DNA of 64,000 nucleotides from Mesorhizobium sp. B4-1-3. Its GTDB lineage: Bacteria; Pseudomonadota; Alphaproteobacteria; Rhizobiales; Rhizobiaceae. The notes under the pieces were generated by a model. The model saw only the letters and a program-made list of their open reading frames with translations. It was not told the origin of the DNA and searched no databases. Location of the stretch: contig NZ_VFTG01000009.1 in assembly GCF_006439355.1 (NCBI RefSeq), positions 62,001 through 126,000 on the forward strand. The letters run 5' to 3'. Below, piece after piece: positions 1 through 12,690 of this stretch (position 1 is the first letter of the stretch; each line of letters opens with the position of its first letter). The position numbers and the translations under genes are program-made.

Positions 1-1242
1 CGGGGAAAAGGGGAAGACATCGCCATTATCGGTGGCGGCATCATAGGCATCTGCGCCGCGGCCTTCCTGTCCGAAGCGGGACGCAGCGTCACCGTCTTCG
101 ACCGCACGGGGGTCTGCGAGGAGACGAGCTCCGGCAATGCCGCCGCCTTCGCCTTCTCCGACGTGCTGCCGCTGGCGCATAAGGGAATGATCCGGCAATT
201 GCCGAAATGGCTCGCCGATCCGCTCGGGCCGTTGGCCATTCCGCCGGCCTATCTGCCCAAGCTCCTGCCCTGGCTGATCCGCTTCTGGCGGGCGGGTGCG
301 GCGAAGCACTACGAGACGAGCCTCGCCACGCAGGCGGGCATGATGAAGCTCGCCGAAGCCGAATGGATGGGGCTGCTCGACCGCTCCGGCACGCGGCCGA
401 TGCTGCGCGAGGACGGCTCGCTGGAATTCTATGAGAGCGAGGCGGAGTTCCGCGCCTCGCTGCCCGGCTGGGGCGAGCGCCAGCGTTTCGGCATCGGCTT
501 CCGCCATGTCGAGGGCGAGGAGATGGCCGCGCTCCAGCCGGGTCTTTCGCCGCGCTTCGTCAAGGGCACCTTCGTGCCGGGATGGAAGACGGTCGCCGAT
601 CCCAAGCTGCTCGGCAAGGCGGTCTGGGCCTATGCTGAAAAGCTCGACGCACGGTTCGAGCATGCGCGGGTCGAGCGCATCGAGGCTGGCGCAAACGGCG
701 CCACGATCGTGCTTGCCGACGGTACCAGGCGGACGGCGAAGAAGCTCCTGATCGCCGCGGGCGCCTGGTCCCACCTCCTGGCAAGGGCTCTCGGCGACCG
801 CATCCCGCTCGAAACCGAGCGCGGCTACAACACGACGCTGCCGGCGTCGGCTTTCGACGTGAAGCGGCAGCTGATCTTTTCCGGGCATGGCTTCGTCATT
901 ACGCCGCTCGAAACCGGCCTGCGCGTCGGCGGGGCCGTGGAGCTCGGCGGCATCGAGAGGCCGCCCAACTTCGCGCGTTCCAAGGCGATGCTGGAGAAGG
1001 CGAAGCGTTTTCTGCCCGGGCTCGATCCGTCCGGCGGCCGCGAATGGATGGGTTTCCGCCCGTCGCTGCCGGATTCATTGCCGGTCATCGGCGCGGCGCG
1101 CGCGCCGAATGTCTATTATGCCTTCGGCCACGGCCATCTCGGCCTCACCCAGTCGGCGGCGACCGGCCGCTTGATCCGCGATGTCGTTCTCGGGCAGACT
1201 CTGCCGCTCGATCTCACGCCCTTCAGTCCGCAGCGTTTCTGA
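1..1242 (+). CDS. FAD-dependent oxidoreductase, DadA/D-hydroxyproline dehydrogenase-like (5' partial)
   Basis: The reading frame is open from the first base of the window, so the start codon lies upstream. The visible N-terminus has the dinucleotide-binding glycine motif GGGIIG (bases 37-54), then a VTVFDR stretch typical of the Rossmann fold of the DAO family. The C-terminus has the usual FRPSLPDSLPVIG and HGHLGLTQSAATG FAD-contact motifs. Such enzymes oxidise D-amino acids to 2-oxo acids with electrons passed to the respiratory chain. The stop is 12 bases before a 4-hydroxyproline epimerase, so the likely substrate is cis-4-hydroxy-D-proline, but this is inferred from context only. Confidence 0.85.
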   Translation, partial: RGKGEDIAIIGGGIIGICAAAFLSEAGRSVTVFDRTGVCEETSSGNAAAFAFSDVLPLAHKGMIRQLPKWLADPLGPLAIPPAYLPKLLPWLIRFWRAGAAKHYETSLATQAGMMKLAEAEWMGLLDRSGTRPMLREDGSLEFYESEAEFRASLPGWGERQRFGIGFRHVEGEEMAALQPGLSPRFVKGTFVPGWKTVADPKLLGKAVWAYAEKLDARFEHARVERIEAGANGATIVLADGTRRTAKKLLIAAGAWSHLLARALGDRIPLETERGYNTTLPASAFDVKRQLIFSGHGFVITPLETGLRVGGAVELGGIERPPNFARSKAMLEKAKRFLPGLDPSGGREWMGFRPSLPDSLPVIGAARAPNVYYAFGHGHLGLTQSAATGRLIRDVVLGQTLPLDLTPFSPQRF

Positions 1243-1254
1243 AAAGAGTGCATC

Positions 1255-2256
1255 ATGGCGAAAAAATCCTTCTTCTGCATCGACGGCCACACCTGCGGCA
1301 ACCCGGTGCGCCTGGTCGCCGGCGGTGGGCCGCTGCTCGAGGGCTCGACGATGATGGAGCGACGGGCGCATTTTCTGGCCGAATATGACTGGATCCGCAC
1401 CGGACTGATGTTCGAGCCGCGCGGCCATGACGTGATGTCGGGCTCTATCCTCTATCCGCCGACGCGCGAGGATTGCGATATCGCCATCCTGTTCATCGAG
1501 ACGTCGGGCTGCCTGCCGATGTGCGGCCATGGGACGATCGGCACGGTGACGATGGCGATCGAGCACGGGCTGGTGAAGCCGAAGACGCCGGGCGTCTTGA
1601 GGCTCGACACGCCGGCCGGCCTCGTCATCGCCGAATACAAGCAGCTTGGCGAATATGTCGAGGAGGTGCGCATCACCAATGTGCCCTCATTCCTCTATGC
1701 CGAAGGCCTGACCGTCGAATGCCCGGTGCTCGGCGAGATCAGCGTCGACGTCGCCTATGGCGGCAATTTCTACGCCATCGTCGAGCCGCAAAAGAATTAT
1801 CGCGACATGGCCGATTATTCGGCGGGCGACCTCATCGCCTGGAGCCCGGTGGTGCGCCAGCGCCTCAACGAGAAATACTCCTTCGTGCATCCGGAGAATC
1901 CCGGCATCAACCGGCTGTCGCACATGCTGTGGACCGGCAAGCCAAAACATGCCGAGGCCGATGCGCGCAACGCGGTCTTCTATGGCGACAAGGCGATCGA
2001 CCGCTCGCCTTGTGGCACCGGCACCTCGGCACGCATGGCGCAGCTCCATGCCAAGGGCAGGCTCAAGGAAGGCGACAGTTTCGTACATGAATCGATCATC
2101 GGCTCGCTGTTCAAGGGCAGGGTCGAAAAGGAGGTCAGCGTGGCCGGCAAGCCGGCGATCATTCCCTCGATCGGCGGCTGGGCACGGATGACCGGGTTGA
2201 ACACCATCTTCATCGACGACCGCGATCCATTCGCGCATGGGTTCATCGTGACGTGA
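1255..2256 (+). CDS. 4-hydroxyproline 2-epimerase (proline racemase family)
   Basis: This 333-residue protein belongs to the proline racemase family, which inverts the alpha carbon using two cysteines. Both are present: Cys90 in PMCGHGTIG and Cys253 in DRSPCGTGTSAR. Two cysteines indicate an epimerase or racemase; the related trans-3-hydroxyproline dehydratases replace one. The enzyme probably converts trans-4-hydroxy-L-proline to cis-4-hydroxy-D-proline in the cytoplasm, feeding the FAD dehydrogenase just upstream (12-base gap, same operon). Proline racemase activity cannot be excluded from sequence alone. Confidence 0.88.
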   Translation: MAKKSFFCIDGHTCGNPVRLVAGGGPLLEGSTMMERRAHFLAEYDWIRTGLMFEPRGHDVMSGSILYPPTREDCDIAILFIETSGCLPMCGHGTIGTVTMAIEHGLVKPKTPGVLRLDTPAGLVIAEYKQLGEYVEEVRITNVPSFLYAEGLTVECPVLGEISVDVAYGGNFYAIVEPQKNYRDMADYSAGDLIAWSPVVRQRLNEKYSFVHPENPGINRLSHMLWTGKPKHAEADARNAVFYGDKAIDRSPCGTGTSARMAQLHAKGRLKEGDSFVHESIIGSLFKGRVEKEVSVAGKPAIIPSIGGWARMTGLNTIFIDDRDPFAHGFIVT

Positions 2257-2800
2257 CAGGGTCGGCCGGGATACACTCAGGCCTCGGGCCGACCGCCCAG
2301 GCGACATGGTGCCGGCGGGCGTCTTCATCCGTGGCTCGAGGGGATTGAAAACACAATCTCAATGGACAGGCAGGCTCTGCTTCCCGAGACTTTGCTTCAA
2401 GGCTCTTCTATTTTGAAGAGGCGTATCCATCGAGGGCGGCCCGCCGTCACATGGCCGTCACACAAGGCAAAATCTTGACCTTGCGGAAGATGCGGCGGCG
2501 CAAAGCCGCATGCTTCGGTTCGTGCAAGGATTCTTCTCATCAACTTATTTTGACGCTGATTCCTTCGACAGGAGGCTCATCATAAGGTTGAATCGTCAAA
2601 GACATTGCGTTGTGCCAATGATAGGGTCCGCGATAGTCCAGGGGTCGGATGTGAAAAAACGGGCAATCGGGCGCGTGCTTCCAAACCACGCGGAGCGATT
2701 GAAAAATCACGTTGCAATCCGGGCTCGAAACTTTACGACTAGGGGAAATACGAAAAGGAATGCGTCCTGAAAGGCGACATTCCAGGGGAGCCGCATAAAT
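2257..2800. other. 544-bp intergenic region upstream of the liv operon
   Basis: No convincing gene is seen. An 8-bp stem (2260-2267 with 2287-2294, GGTCGGCC/GGCCGACC) follows the epimerase stop but lacks a T-run, so it is at most a weak terminator. A short hairpin CTCTTC-GAAGAG lies at 2403-2420. Just before livH, GGAATG (about 2757) and CATTCC (about 2779) form an inverted repeat immediately upstream of the AGGGGAG ribosome site. The length suggests the liv promoter and leader are here. An 86-codon open frame at 2510-2770 is judged spurious. Confidence 0.5.
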
Positions 2801-3703
2801 ATGCAATATTTCGTCCAGCAGCTTATCAACGGGCTGACGCTGGGATCGATCTATGGACTGATCGCGATCGGCTATACGATGGTCTACGGCATCATCGGCA
2901 TGATCAATTTCGCCCATGGCGACATCTTCATGATCGGCGCCTTCACCGCGCTCATCGTCTTCCTGATCCTCGGCGCGCTGTTCTACTCGGTGCCGGTCGT
3001 GGTGGCGCTTCTGATCATGATGATCGTGGCGATGCTTCTCACCAGCCTCTACAACTGGACCATCGAGAAGGTGGCCTACCGGCCCCTGCGCGGCTCCTTC
3101 CGCCTGGCGCCGCTGATCACCGCCATCGGCATGTCGATCGCGTTGTCCAACTTCGTGCAGGTCACGCAGGGCCCGCGCAACAAGCCGATCCCGCCGCTGG
3201 TCAGCCAGGTCTACACGATCGACGGCATCAGCATCTCGCTGAAGCAGATCATCATCGTGATCGTCACCGTCATATTGCTGGCGATCTTCTGGTACCTCGT
3301 CAACCGGACCGCGCTCGGGCGGGCGCAGCGCGCCTGCGAGCAGGACCGCAAGATGGCGGCGCTGCTCGGTATCGACGTCGACCGCACCATCTCCATCACC
3401 TTCATCATGGGCGCGGCCCTTGCGGCCGTCGCAGGCACGCTGTTCCTGATGTATTACGGCGTCGTGGTGTTCTCGGACGGCTTCGTGCCGGGCGTGAAAG
3501 CCTTCACGGCGGCGGTGCTCGGCGGCATCGGGTCGCTGCCGGGCGCTGTGCTCGGCGGGTTGCTGATCGGCTTCATCGAGAGCATGTGGTCGGCCTATTT
3601 CTCGATCGACTACAAGGACGTCGCCGCTTTCTCGATCCTGGCGATCGTGCTGATCTTCCTGCCCTCCGGCATCCTCGGCCGGCCTGAAGTCGAAAAGGTC
3701 TGA
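2801..3703 (+). CDS. livH: Branched-chain amino-acid ABC transporter permease LivH
   Basis: This 300-residue inner-membrane permease is the first gene of a complete LIV-type (HAAT family) uptake operon. It starts with the characteristic QQLINGLTLGSIYGLIAIGYTMVYGIIG segment and has about eight hydrophobic segments. The family loop around AALLGIDVDR is present, followed by the conserved GVKAFTAAVLGGIGSLPGAVLGG stretch. Start ATG 2801 is preceded by AGGGGAG. With LivM it forms the translocation channel, driven by LivG and LivF. Substrates in rhizobial LIV systems are often broad, so the exact amino acid is not known. Confidence 0.95.
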   Translation: MQYFVQQLINGLTLGSIYGLIAIGYTMVYGIIGMINFAHGDIFMIGAFTALIVFLILGALFYSVPVVVALLIMMIVAMLLTSLYNWTIEKVAYRPLRGSFRLAPLITAIGMSIALSNFVQVTQGPRNKPIPPLVSQVYTIDGISISLKQIIIVIVTVILLAIFWYLVNRTALGRAQRACEQDRKMAALLGIDVDRTISITFIMGAALAAVAGTLFLMYYGVVVFSDGFVPGVKAFTAAVLGGIGSLPGAVLGGLLIGFIESMWSAYFSIDYKDVAAFSILAIVLIFLPSGILGRPEVEKV

Positions 3704-3708
3704 TCCTC

Positions 3709-5106
3709 ATGGCCGCTACCGTGTCTTCGGAGCGCGACGCCGTCGCTACTCCCATCCAACGTGCTTTCCGCGAGGCGCTTTACGCCGGCGCCATTTCGCT
3801 TGGACTGTTCGTGCTGTTCATCGGTCTCAGGACCGACCAGAACATCAGCAATGAACTGATCCTGGTGCAGCGCTGGGGGCTGCTTGCACTGGTCGTCATT
3901 GCCGTTGCCGTTGGACGTTTCCTCTATATTGCCTACGCCGTGCCGGCGATGGAGCGGTCCAAGGCCGAAAAAGCGCGGGTGCAGGCGCCGGCCATCGCGG
4001 CCGAACCGAGCTTCGTGCGGCAGAATTTCAACAAAATCGGCCTGGCCATCCTCATCCTCTACCCCGTGGCGATGGTGCTGCTGTTCGGCTTCCAGGGCTC
4101 GCTCAAATGGGTCGACAATTTTGGCATCCAGATCCTCATCTATGTGATGCTGGCTTGGGGGCTGAACATCGTCATCGGGCTGGCCGGCCTGCTTGATCTC
4201 GGTTATGTCGCCTTCTATGCCGTCGGCGCCTATGCCTACGCGCTGCTCGGCACGCATTTCGGCCTGTCCTTCTGGATCCTGCTGCCGGCGGCCGGCTGCA
4301 TGGCCGCCTTCTGGGGCGTCATGCTCGGATTTCCGGTGCTACGATTGCGCGGCGACTATCTTGCGATCGTCACGCTCGCCTTTGGCGAGATCATCCGGCT
4401 CGTGTTGATCAACTGGCGCGAAGTGACCAACGGTTCGGCCGGGATCTCCGGTATTCCGAAAGTCTCGTTCTTCGGCCTGATGTCGTTCAACGTTTCCGAT
4501 CCGAACTACATCGCCAAGGTTCTGCACATCGCTCAATCGGGCGCCTACTACAAGATCTTCCTCTATTATCTCGCTCTGGCGCTGTGCCTGCTCACCGCCT
4601 TCGTCACCATCAGGCTTCGCCGCCTGCCTGTCGGCCGCGCCTGGGAAGCGTTGCGCGAGGACGAGATCGCCTGCCGCTCGCTCGGCATCAACACGACCAC
4701 CACCAAGCTGACGGCATTCGCCACCGGCGCCATGTTCGGCGGCTTCGCCGGCTCCTTCTTCGCCGCGCGGCAAGGCTTCGTCAGCCCTGAATCCTTCGTC
4801 TTCCTGGAATCGGCGATCATCCTCGCCATCGTCGTGCTCGGCGGCATGGGTTCGCTGGGCGGCATCGCGGTGGCGGCGCTGGTGATGATCGGCGGCACCG
4901 AGATCCTGCGCGAGCTCGACTTCCTCAAAGCTGTGTTCGGACCGGACTTCACGCCCGAACTCTACCGCATGCTCCTGTTCGGCATGGCCATGGTGATCGT
5001 CATGCTGTGGAAGCCGCGCGGCTTCGTCGGCAGCCGCGAGCCCACGGCCTTCCTCAAGGAACGAAGAGCGGTCTCGGCCTCGTTCACCAAGGAGGGCCAC
5101 GGCTGA
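3709..5106 (+). CDS. livM: Branched-chain amino-acid ABC transporter permease LivM
   Basis: This 465-residue permease partner of LivH begins 6 bases after the livH stop. It has a longer N-terminal region (two hydrophobic segments plus a charged linker, about residues 1-110) before the canonical LivM core, which starts near LAWGLNIVIGLAGLLDLGYVAFY. The core includes LRGDYLAIVTLAFGEIIR and the cytoplasmic coupling region EDEIACRSLGINTTTTKL. The extended N-terminus is usual for alphaproteobacterial LivM. Its TGA overlaps the ATG of livG by one base, indicating translational coupling. Confidence 0.95.
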   Translation: MAATVSSERDAVATPIQRAFREALYAGAISLGLFVLFIGLRTDQNISNELILVQRWGLLALVVIAVAVGRFLYIAYAVPAMERSKAEKARVQAPAIAAEPSFVRQNFNKIGLAILILYPVAMVLLFGFQGSLKWVDNFGIQILIYVMLAWGLNIVIGLAGLLDLGYVAFYAVGAYAYALLGTHFGLSFWILLPAAGCMAAFWGVMLGFPVLRLRGDYLAIVTLAFGEIIRLVLINWREVTNGSAGISGIPKVSFFGLMSFNVSDPNYIAKVLHIAQSGAYYKIFLYYLALALCLLTAFVTIRLRRLPVGRAWEALREDEIACRSLGINTTTTKLTAFATGAMFGGFAGSFFAARQGFVSPESFVFLESAIILAIVVLGGMGSLGGIAVAALVMIGGTEILRELDFLKAVFGPDFTPELYRMLLFGMAMVIVMLWKPRGFVGSREPTAFLKERRAVSASFTKEGHG

Positions 5107-6503
5107 TGAACGCGACCCCTTCCTCGAACGATTTCATCCTGCAGGTCGAGCATCTGTCGATGAAGTTCGGCGGCCTAGTCGCGATCGGCGACCTGTCGTT
5201 CCAGGCCAGGCGCGGCGAGATCACCGCGCTGATCGGACCGAACGGCGCGGGCAAGACCACGGTGTTCAACTGCATCACCGGTTTCTATAAACCGTCGGAA
5301 GGCATGATCACCCTGAACCGGGGAGACGGCTCGACCTATCTGCTCGAGCGCCTGCCCAACCACGAGATCCCGGCGCGCGCCAAGGTGGCGCGCACCTTCC
5401 AGAACATCCGCCTGTTCTCCGGCATGACGTTGCTCGAGAACCTTCTGGTCGCGCAGCACAACAAGCTAATGAAGGCATCGGGCTACACCTTCCTCGGCCT
5501 GTTCGGCTTCCCGAGCTATCGACAGGCATCGGCCGAATCGATCGAGCTCGCCAGGCACTGGCTGGAGAAGGCCGATCTCGTCGATCGTGCCGACGATCCC
5601 GCCGGCGACCTGCCCTATGGCGCCCAGCGGCGCCTGGAGATCGCGCGGGCCATGTGCACGGGGCCGGAGCTCCTGTGCCTCGACGAGCCGGCCGCCGGCC
5701 TCAATCCGAAGGAATCGGCCGCGCTCAACGAGCTGTTGATGGATATCAAAAGTACCGGCACATCGATCCTGCTCATCGAGCACGACATGTCGGTGGTGAT
5801 GCAGATCTCCGATCATGTCGTGGTGCTCGAATACGGCCGCAAAATTTCCGACGGCAATCCGCAGTCGGTGCGCACCGATCCGCGCGTCATCGCAGCCTAT
5901 CTCGGCGTCGACGACGAAGAGGTCGAGACGGTGCTGACCGAGGTCGGCGACGAGGACGTGATCGAGCAGCTCGATACCGGCCCCGATTCCGCGCATGGGC
6001 CCGGCAGCTCCGCGTCGATGATGGCGGGGCCGGTTTCCGACAGCGTCGAACACGCCGACGAGGGCGAGCGCGTCACGGTGTCGAAAGGCGCCTCGAAGGC
6101 GGCGCAGGTCGACGCGCGCGCCGCGGCAGTCGCCAGCAAGCCGATTGTCGCTCCGGTAGCGGCGAAGAAGCCGGCAGCAAAAACGCGGTCGACAAAGGCG
6201 GGCGCGAAGGCTCCCGCCGCAAAAGCCTCGAGCATCTCCAACCGCCTCGACGCGCCGCGCGGCGGCAAGGCCGACAGCCTGATCCGCATCAAGGGCATCG
6301 GCCCGGTCAACGAGCGGAAGCTGAACGAGCACGGCATCTTCCATTTCGACCAGATCGCCGCCTGGAAGCAGGCCGACATCGAAGCGGCGGAAGCCTATCT
6401 CGCCTTTGACGGGCGCATCGCGCGCGAAGACTGGATCGGCCAGGCGAAGGCGCTGGCGAAGGAAGCGGCGGCCAAGCCCGCGACGCGTGGAGGGCGCAAA
6501 TAA
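5106..6503 (+). CDS. livG: LivG ABC ATPase with C-terminal helix-hairpin-helix extension
   Basis: The 465-residue product has a normal LivG ATPase domain in residues 1 to about 275: Walker A GPNGAGKT at 44-51, signature near LPYGAQRRLEIARAM, Walker B LLCLDEPAAGLNP, H-loop IEHDMSVVM. It then continues about 190 residues beyond usual LivG length. First comes an acidic and Ser-rich stretch, then an Ala/Lys-rich linker, then a compact domain (about 378-455) with IRIKGIGPVNERKLNEHGI, a helix-hairpin-helix signature. Start ATG 5106 overlaps the livM stop; an earlier in-frame start would run into livM. It energises uptake; the role of the extra domain is unknown. Confidence 0.93.
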   Translation: MNATPSSNDFILQVEHLSMKFGGLVAIGDLSFQARRGEITALIGPNGAGKTTVFNCITGFYKPSEGMITLNRGDGSTYLLERLPNHEIPARAKVARTFQNIRLFSGMTLLENLLVAQHNKLMKASGYTFLGLFGFPSYRQASAESIELARHWLEKADLVDRADDPAGDLPYGAQRRLEIARAMCTGPELLCLDEPAAGLNPKESAALNELLMDIKSTGTSILLIEHDMSVVMQISDHVVVLEYGRKISDGNPQSVRTDPRVIAAYLGVDDEEVETVLTEVGDEDVIEQLDTGPDSAHGPGSSASMMAGPVSDSVEHADEGERVTVSKGASKAAQVDARAAAVASKPIVAPVAAKKPAAKTRSTKAGAKAPAAKASSISNRLDAPRGGKADSLIRIKGIGPVNERKLNEHGIFHFDQIAAWKQADIEAAEAYLAFDGRIAREDWIGQAKALAKEAAAKPATRGGRK

Positions 6504-7231
6504 TGGCCGGCACAACGCTGCTCGACATTAAGGGGGTCGAGACCTACTACGGCAACATCCGGGCGCTGAACGGCGTCAATGTGCAGGTCAACCAGGGTGA
6601 GATCGTGGCGCTTATCGGCGCCAACGGCGCCGGCAAGTCGACCCTGATGATGACCATCTTCGGCGCTCCGCGCGCGCGAACCGGCACCATCACCTTCGCC
6701 GGCACCGACATCACCCAGTTGCCGACGCACGAGATTGCCCGCCTGCGCATCGCCCAGTCGCCGGAAGGACGACGCATCTTCCCGCGCATGACGGTGATGG
6801 AAAACCTGCAGATGGGCGCCAGTCTCGACAACCTCAAACATTATGACGAGGACGTCGAGAAGGTGTTCACGCTGTTCCCGCGGCTGAAAGAGCGCATCAC
6901 CCAGCGCGGCGGCACGCTGTCAGGCGGCGAGCAGCAGATGCTGTCGATCGGGCGCGCGCTCATGGCGCGGCCGAAACTGCTTTTGCTCGACGAGCCGTCG
7001 CTGGGTCTCGCGCCGCTGATCGTCAAGCAGATCTTCGACGCCATCCGCGAGCTCAACAGGACGCAAGGGCTGACCGTGTTCCTGGTGGAGCAGAACGCCT
7101 TCGGCGCGCTCAAACTGGCGACGCGCGGTTATGTCATGGTCAACGGCAATGTGACGATGAGCGGCACCGGCAAGGAATTGCTTGCCAATCCGGAAGTGCG
7201 CGCCGCCTATCTCGAAGGCGGACATCACTAG
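6503..7231 (+). CDS. livF: Branched-chain amino-acid ABC transporter ATPase LivF
   Basis: This 242-residue ATPase pairs with LivG on the cytoplasmic face of the LivHM channel. Walker A GANGAGKS is at residues 39-46, the signature LSGGEQQ follows, and Walker B reads LLLLDEPSLGLAP. The family motif SPEGRRIFPRMTVMENLQMGA is split across the normal positions. The start ATG overlaps the livG TAA by one base. Length matches standard LivF, so the extra domain is confined to LivG. Confidence 0.95.
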   Translation: MAGTTLLDIKGVETYYGNIRALNGVNVQVNQGEIVALIGANGAGKSTLMMTIFGAPRARTGTITFAGTDITQLPTHEIARLRIAQSPEGRRIFPRMTVMENLQMGASLDNLKHYDEDVEKVFTLFPRLKERITQRGGTLSGGEQQMLSIGRALMARPKLLLLDEPSLGLAPLIVKQIFDAIRELNRTQGLTVFLVEQNAFGALKLATRGYVMVNGNVTMSGTGKELLANPEVRAAYLEGGHH

Positions 7232-7330
7232 AGCGCGATGACTTTCCCAGGATCGTCATTCCGCTCTAAGGCTTTGTTCTTGAAGCATGATTTCCTCCGA
7301 AAAGCCTGCAACTTTTCGGGATCATGCTAA
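7232..7330. repeat. Palindromic intergenic repeat (AGCATGATC...GATCATGCT type)
   Basis: Directly after livF is a first small inverted element: GAGCG-ATGAC and GTCATTCCGCTC at about 7232-7268. A second follows: AGCATGAT (7284-7291) and CCGAAAAG (7297-7304) pair with CTTTTCGG (7312-7319) and GATCATGCT (7320-7328). A related copy lies at 32040-32104, so this is a dispersed family. It could form a stable hairpin in the liv transcript between livF and the next gene. Confidence 0.75.
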
Positions 7331-7348
7331 GATCTGGGGGCATCAATC

Positions 7349-7696
7349 ATGCAGGGTATCATCTACGAAGAGGCCACGATCTGGCAGTTCCTGTTCGTCA
7401 CAGGCCTGCTTGGCGGCGGGGCGGCATGGATGACAGGCAAAGCGGCGGCTCAGACATGGAGCACGTATCTGCAGCTGTTCTTCTACATGCTCGGCCTCGG
7501 CATTGGCGTCAGGTTCATCCATCACGCTTTGTTCGAGGGCACGATGTTCTCGCTGCATTACTATATCATCGACACCATCGTGCTGATGATTTTCGGTTTC
7601 CTTGGCTATCAATACACCCGGACCAACCAAATGGTCACACAGTATAACTGGCTCTATGAAAGAGCTTCCTTGTTAAGCTGGAAACCGAAAGCTTGA
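7349..7696 (+). CDS. Small membrane protein of the liv locus (unknown function)
   Basis: This 115-residue protein has about three hydrophobic segments: around residues 10-28, a central YLQLFFYMLGLGIG segment, and IIDTIVLMIFGFLGYQY. No signal peptide or catalytic motif is seen. It sits between livF and the binding-protein gene, in the same orientation. I recall similar small proteins at this position in other Hyphomicrobiales liv loci (possibly the family called DUF6867), but I cannot confirm that here. An accessory role in the transporter is an inference from position. Confidence 0.75.
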   Translation: MQGIIYEEATIWQFLFVTGLLGGGAAWMTGKAAAQTWSTYLQLFFYMLGLGIGVRFIHHALFEGTMFSLHYYIIDTIVLMIFGFLGYQYTRTNQMVTQYNWLYERASLLSWKPKA

Positions 7697-7832
7697 CGTT
7701 CACCATTACGCCGTTTCGGGGATGAATCGGCGTGACAAGTGCCTGAAAATCGGCATTCTATGCTTTCTGCGATAAGGGTGGGCATCGCATGAAAGTATCA
7801 TCCACGCCCACTCCGTAAATGGGAGCGTTTCA

Positions 7833-8948
7833 ATGAAAAAATCACTTTTGTCCGCCGTGGCGCTGACCGCGTTCGTCGCGTTCAGCGGCAGCGCGTGGGC
7901 TGACATCCTGATCGGCGTCGCCGGTCCGGTCACTGGTCCGAACGCCGCCTTCGGCGCACAGTTGCAGAAGGGCGCGGAACAGGCGGTCGCCGACATCAAC
8001 GCGGCGGGCGGCATCCTTGGCCAGCAGCTCAAGCTCGAGATCGGTGACGACGTCTCCGACCCGAAGCAAGGCATCTCTGTCGCCAACAAGTTCGTCGCCG
8101 ATGGCGTCAAGTATGTCGACGGCCACTTCAATTCGGGCGTCTCCATCCCGGCGTCAGAAGTCTATCAGGAGAACGGCATCCTCGAGATCACGCCGGCCGC
8201 GACCAATCCGAAGTTCACCGAGCGCGGCATGTGGAACACCTTCCGCACCTGCGGTCGCGACGACCAGCAGGGCAAGGTGGCCGGCGACTACATCGCCAAG
8301 AACTTCAAGGACGCCAAGATCGCCATCGTCCACGACAAGACGCCTTACGGCCAGGGTCTCGCGGATGAAACCAAGAAGAACCTCAATGCCAACGGCATCA
8401 AGGAAGTGTTGTACGAAGGCGTGAATGTCGGCGACAAGGACTTCTCGGCCCTCATCGCCAAGATGAAGGAAAACGGCGTCACGCTCATCTACTGGGGCGG
8501 CCTGCACACCGAAGCCGGCCTGATCATCCGTCAGTCGGCCGACCAGGGCCTGAAGGCGCCGCTGTTCTCGGGTGACGGCATCGTCTCCAACGAACTGGCC
8601 TCGATCGCGGGTGATGCCGTTGCCGGCACGCTCAACACCTTCGCTCCGGATCCGCGCAAGAATCCGGCTGCCAAGGAAGTGGTCGAGAAGTTCCGCGCCG
8701 CCGGCTTCGAGCCGGAAGCCTACACGCTCTACTCCTATGCCGCCGTGCAGATCATCGCCCAGGCCATCGCCAAGACCGGCTCGGCCGACGATGCGCAGAA
8801 GGTTGCCGAGACGATCCGGGCCAACACCTGGAAGACGGCGATCGGCGACATCGGCTACGACGCCAAGGGCGACATCACCCGTCCGGACTATGTCATCTAC
8901 GAATGGAAGAAGGGCGACGACGGCAAGTACGCCTACTTCGAGAAATAA
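7833..8948 (+). CDS. Branched-chain amino-acid ABC transporter periplasmic binding protein
   Basis: The 371-residue protein has a clear Sec signal peptide, [20 protein letters not shown], ending at SAWA (about residue 23). It continues with the type-I periplasmic binding fold opening [20 protein letters not shown]. The Leu/Ile/Val-binding family segment [21 protein letters not shown] follows. It captures substrate in the periplasm for LivHMGF. It has its own 136-base upstream gap and a strong terminator after it, so it may be transcribed at a higher level than the permease genes, as is common for binding proteins. Confidence 0.93.
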   Translation: MKKSLLSAVALTAFVAFSGSAWADILIGVAGPVTGPNAAFGAQLQKGAEQAVADINAAGGILGQQLKLEIGDDVSDPKQGISVANKFVADGVKYVDGHFNSGVSIPASEVYQENGILEITPAATNPKFTERGMWNTFRTCGRDDQQGKVAGDYIAKNFKDAKIAIVHDKTPYGQGLADETKKNLNANGIKEVLYEGVNVGDKDFSALIAKMKENGVTLIYWGGLHTEAGLIIRQSADQGLKAPLFSGDGIVSNELASIAGDAVAGTLNTFAPDPRKNPAAKEVVEKFRAAGFEPEAYTLYSYAAVQIIAQAIAKTGSADDAQKVAETIRANTWKTAIGDIGYDAKGDITRPDYVIYEWKKGDDGKYAYFEK

Positions 8949-8975
8949 GCCGGCGAATTCAAGCCGACTTTCGGG

Positions 8976-9003
8976 ATGCCCGGCGCTTGCGCCGGGCATT
9001 TTC
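8976..9003 (+). terminator. Rho-independent terminator of the liv binding-protein gene
   Basis: A perfect 10-bp stem, ATGCCCGGCG and CGCCGGGCAT with a CTTG loop (8976-8999), is followed by TTTT. It lies 27 bases after the binding-protein stop codon. Confidence 0.9.
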
Positions 9004-9218
9004 GTTTGCGGGTTTGCGGCTTGCCGGAAAGCTCCGCGCCGCGCGCCCGGAATGCCCGCCCACCGCCGGCTGCCGCTATTGGCAGAACGGCAATGACGGT
9101 TTGGCGCAAACAAGCGAGTTAAATCGTTTTAGCTGTCGCGCAAATTTGTTTGCACTGCAGCATTTTCACGCTAATCATTGCGCCGGTTCATCTCCCTTAC
9201 GCTGCTGGAGCCCAGTCC

Positions 9219-12677
<3,459 letters not shown>

Positions 12678-12690
12678 AGGTGTGTCGATG

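Noticed and set aside
2510..2770. Possible 86-aa gene before livH
   Set aside because: No ribosome site, no similarity, and low-GC composition unlike neighbouring genes; the region more likely holds the liv promoter.
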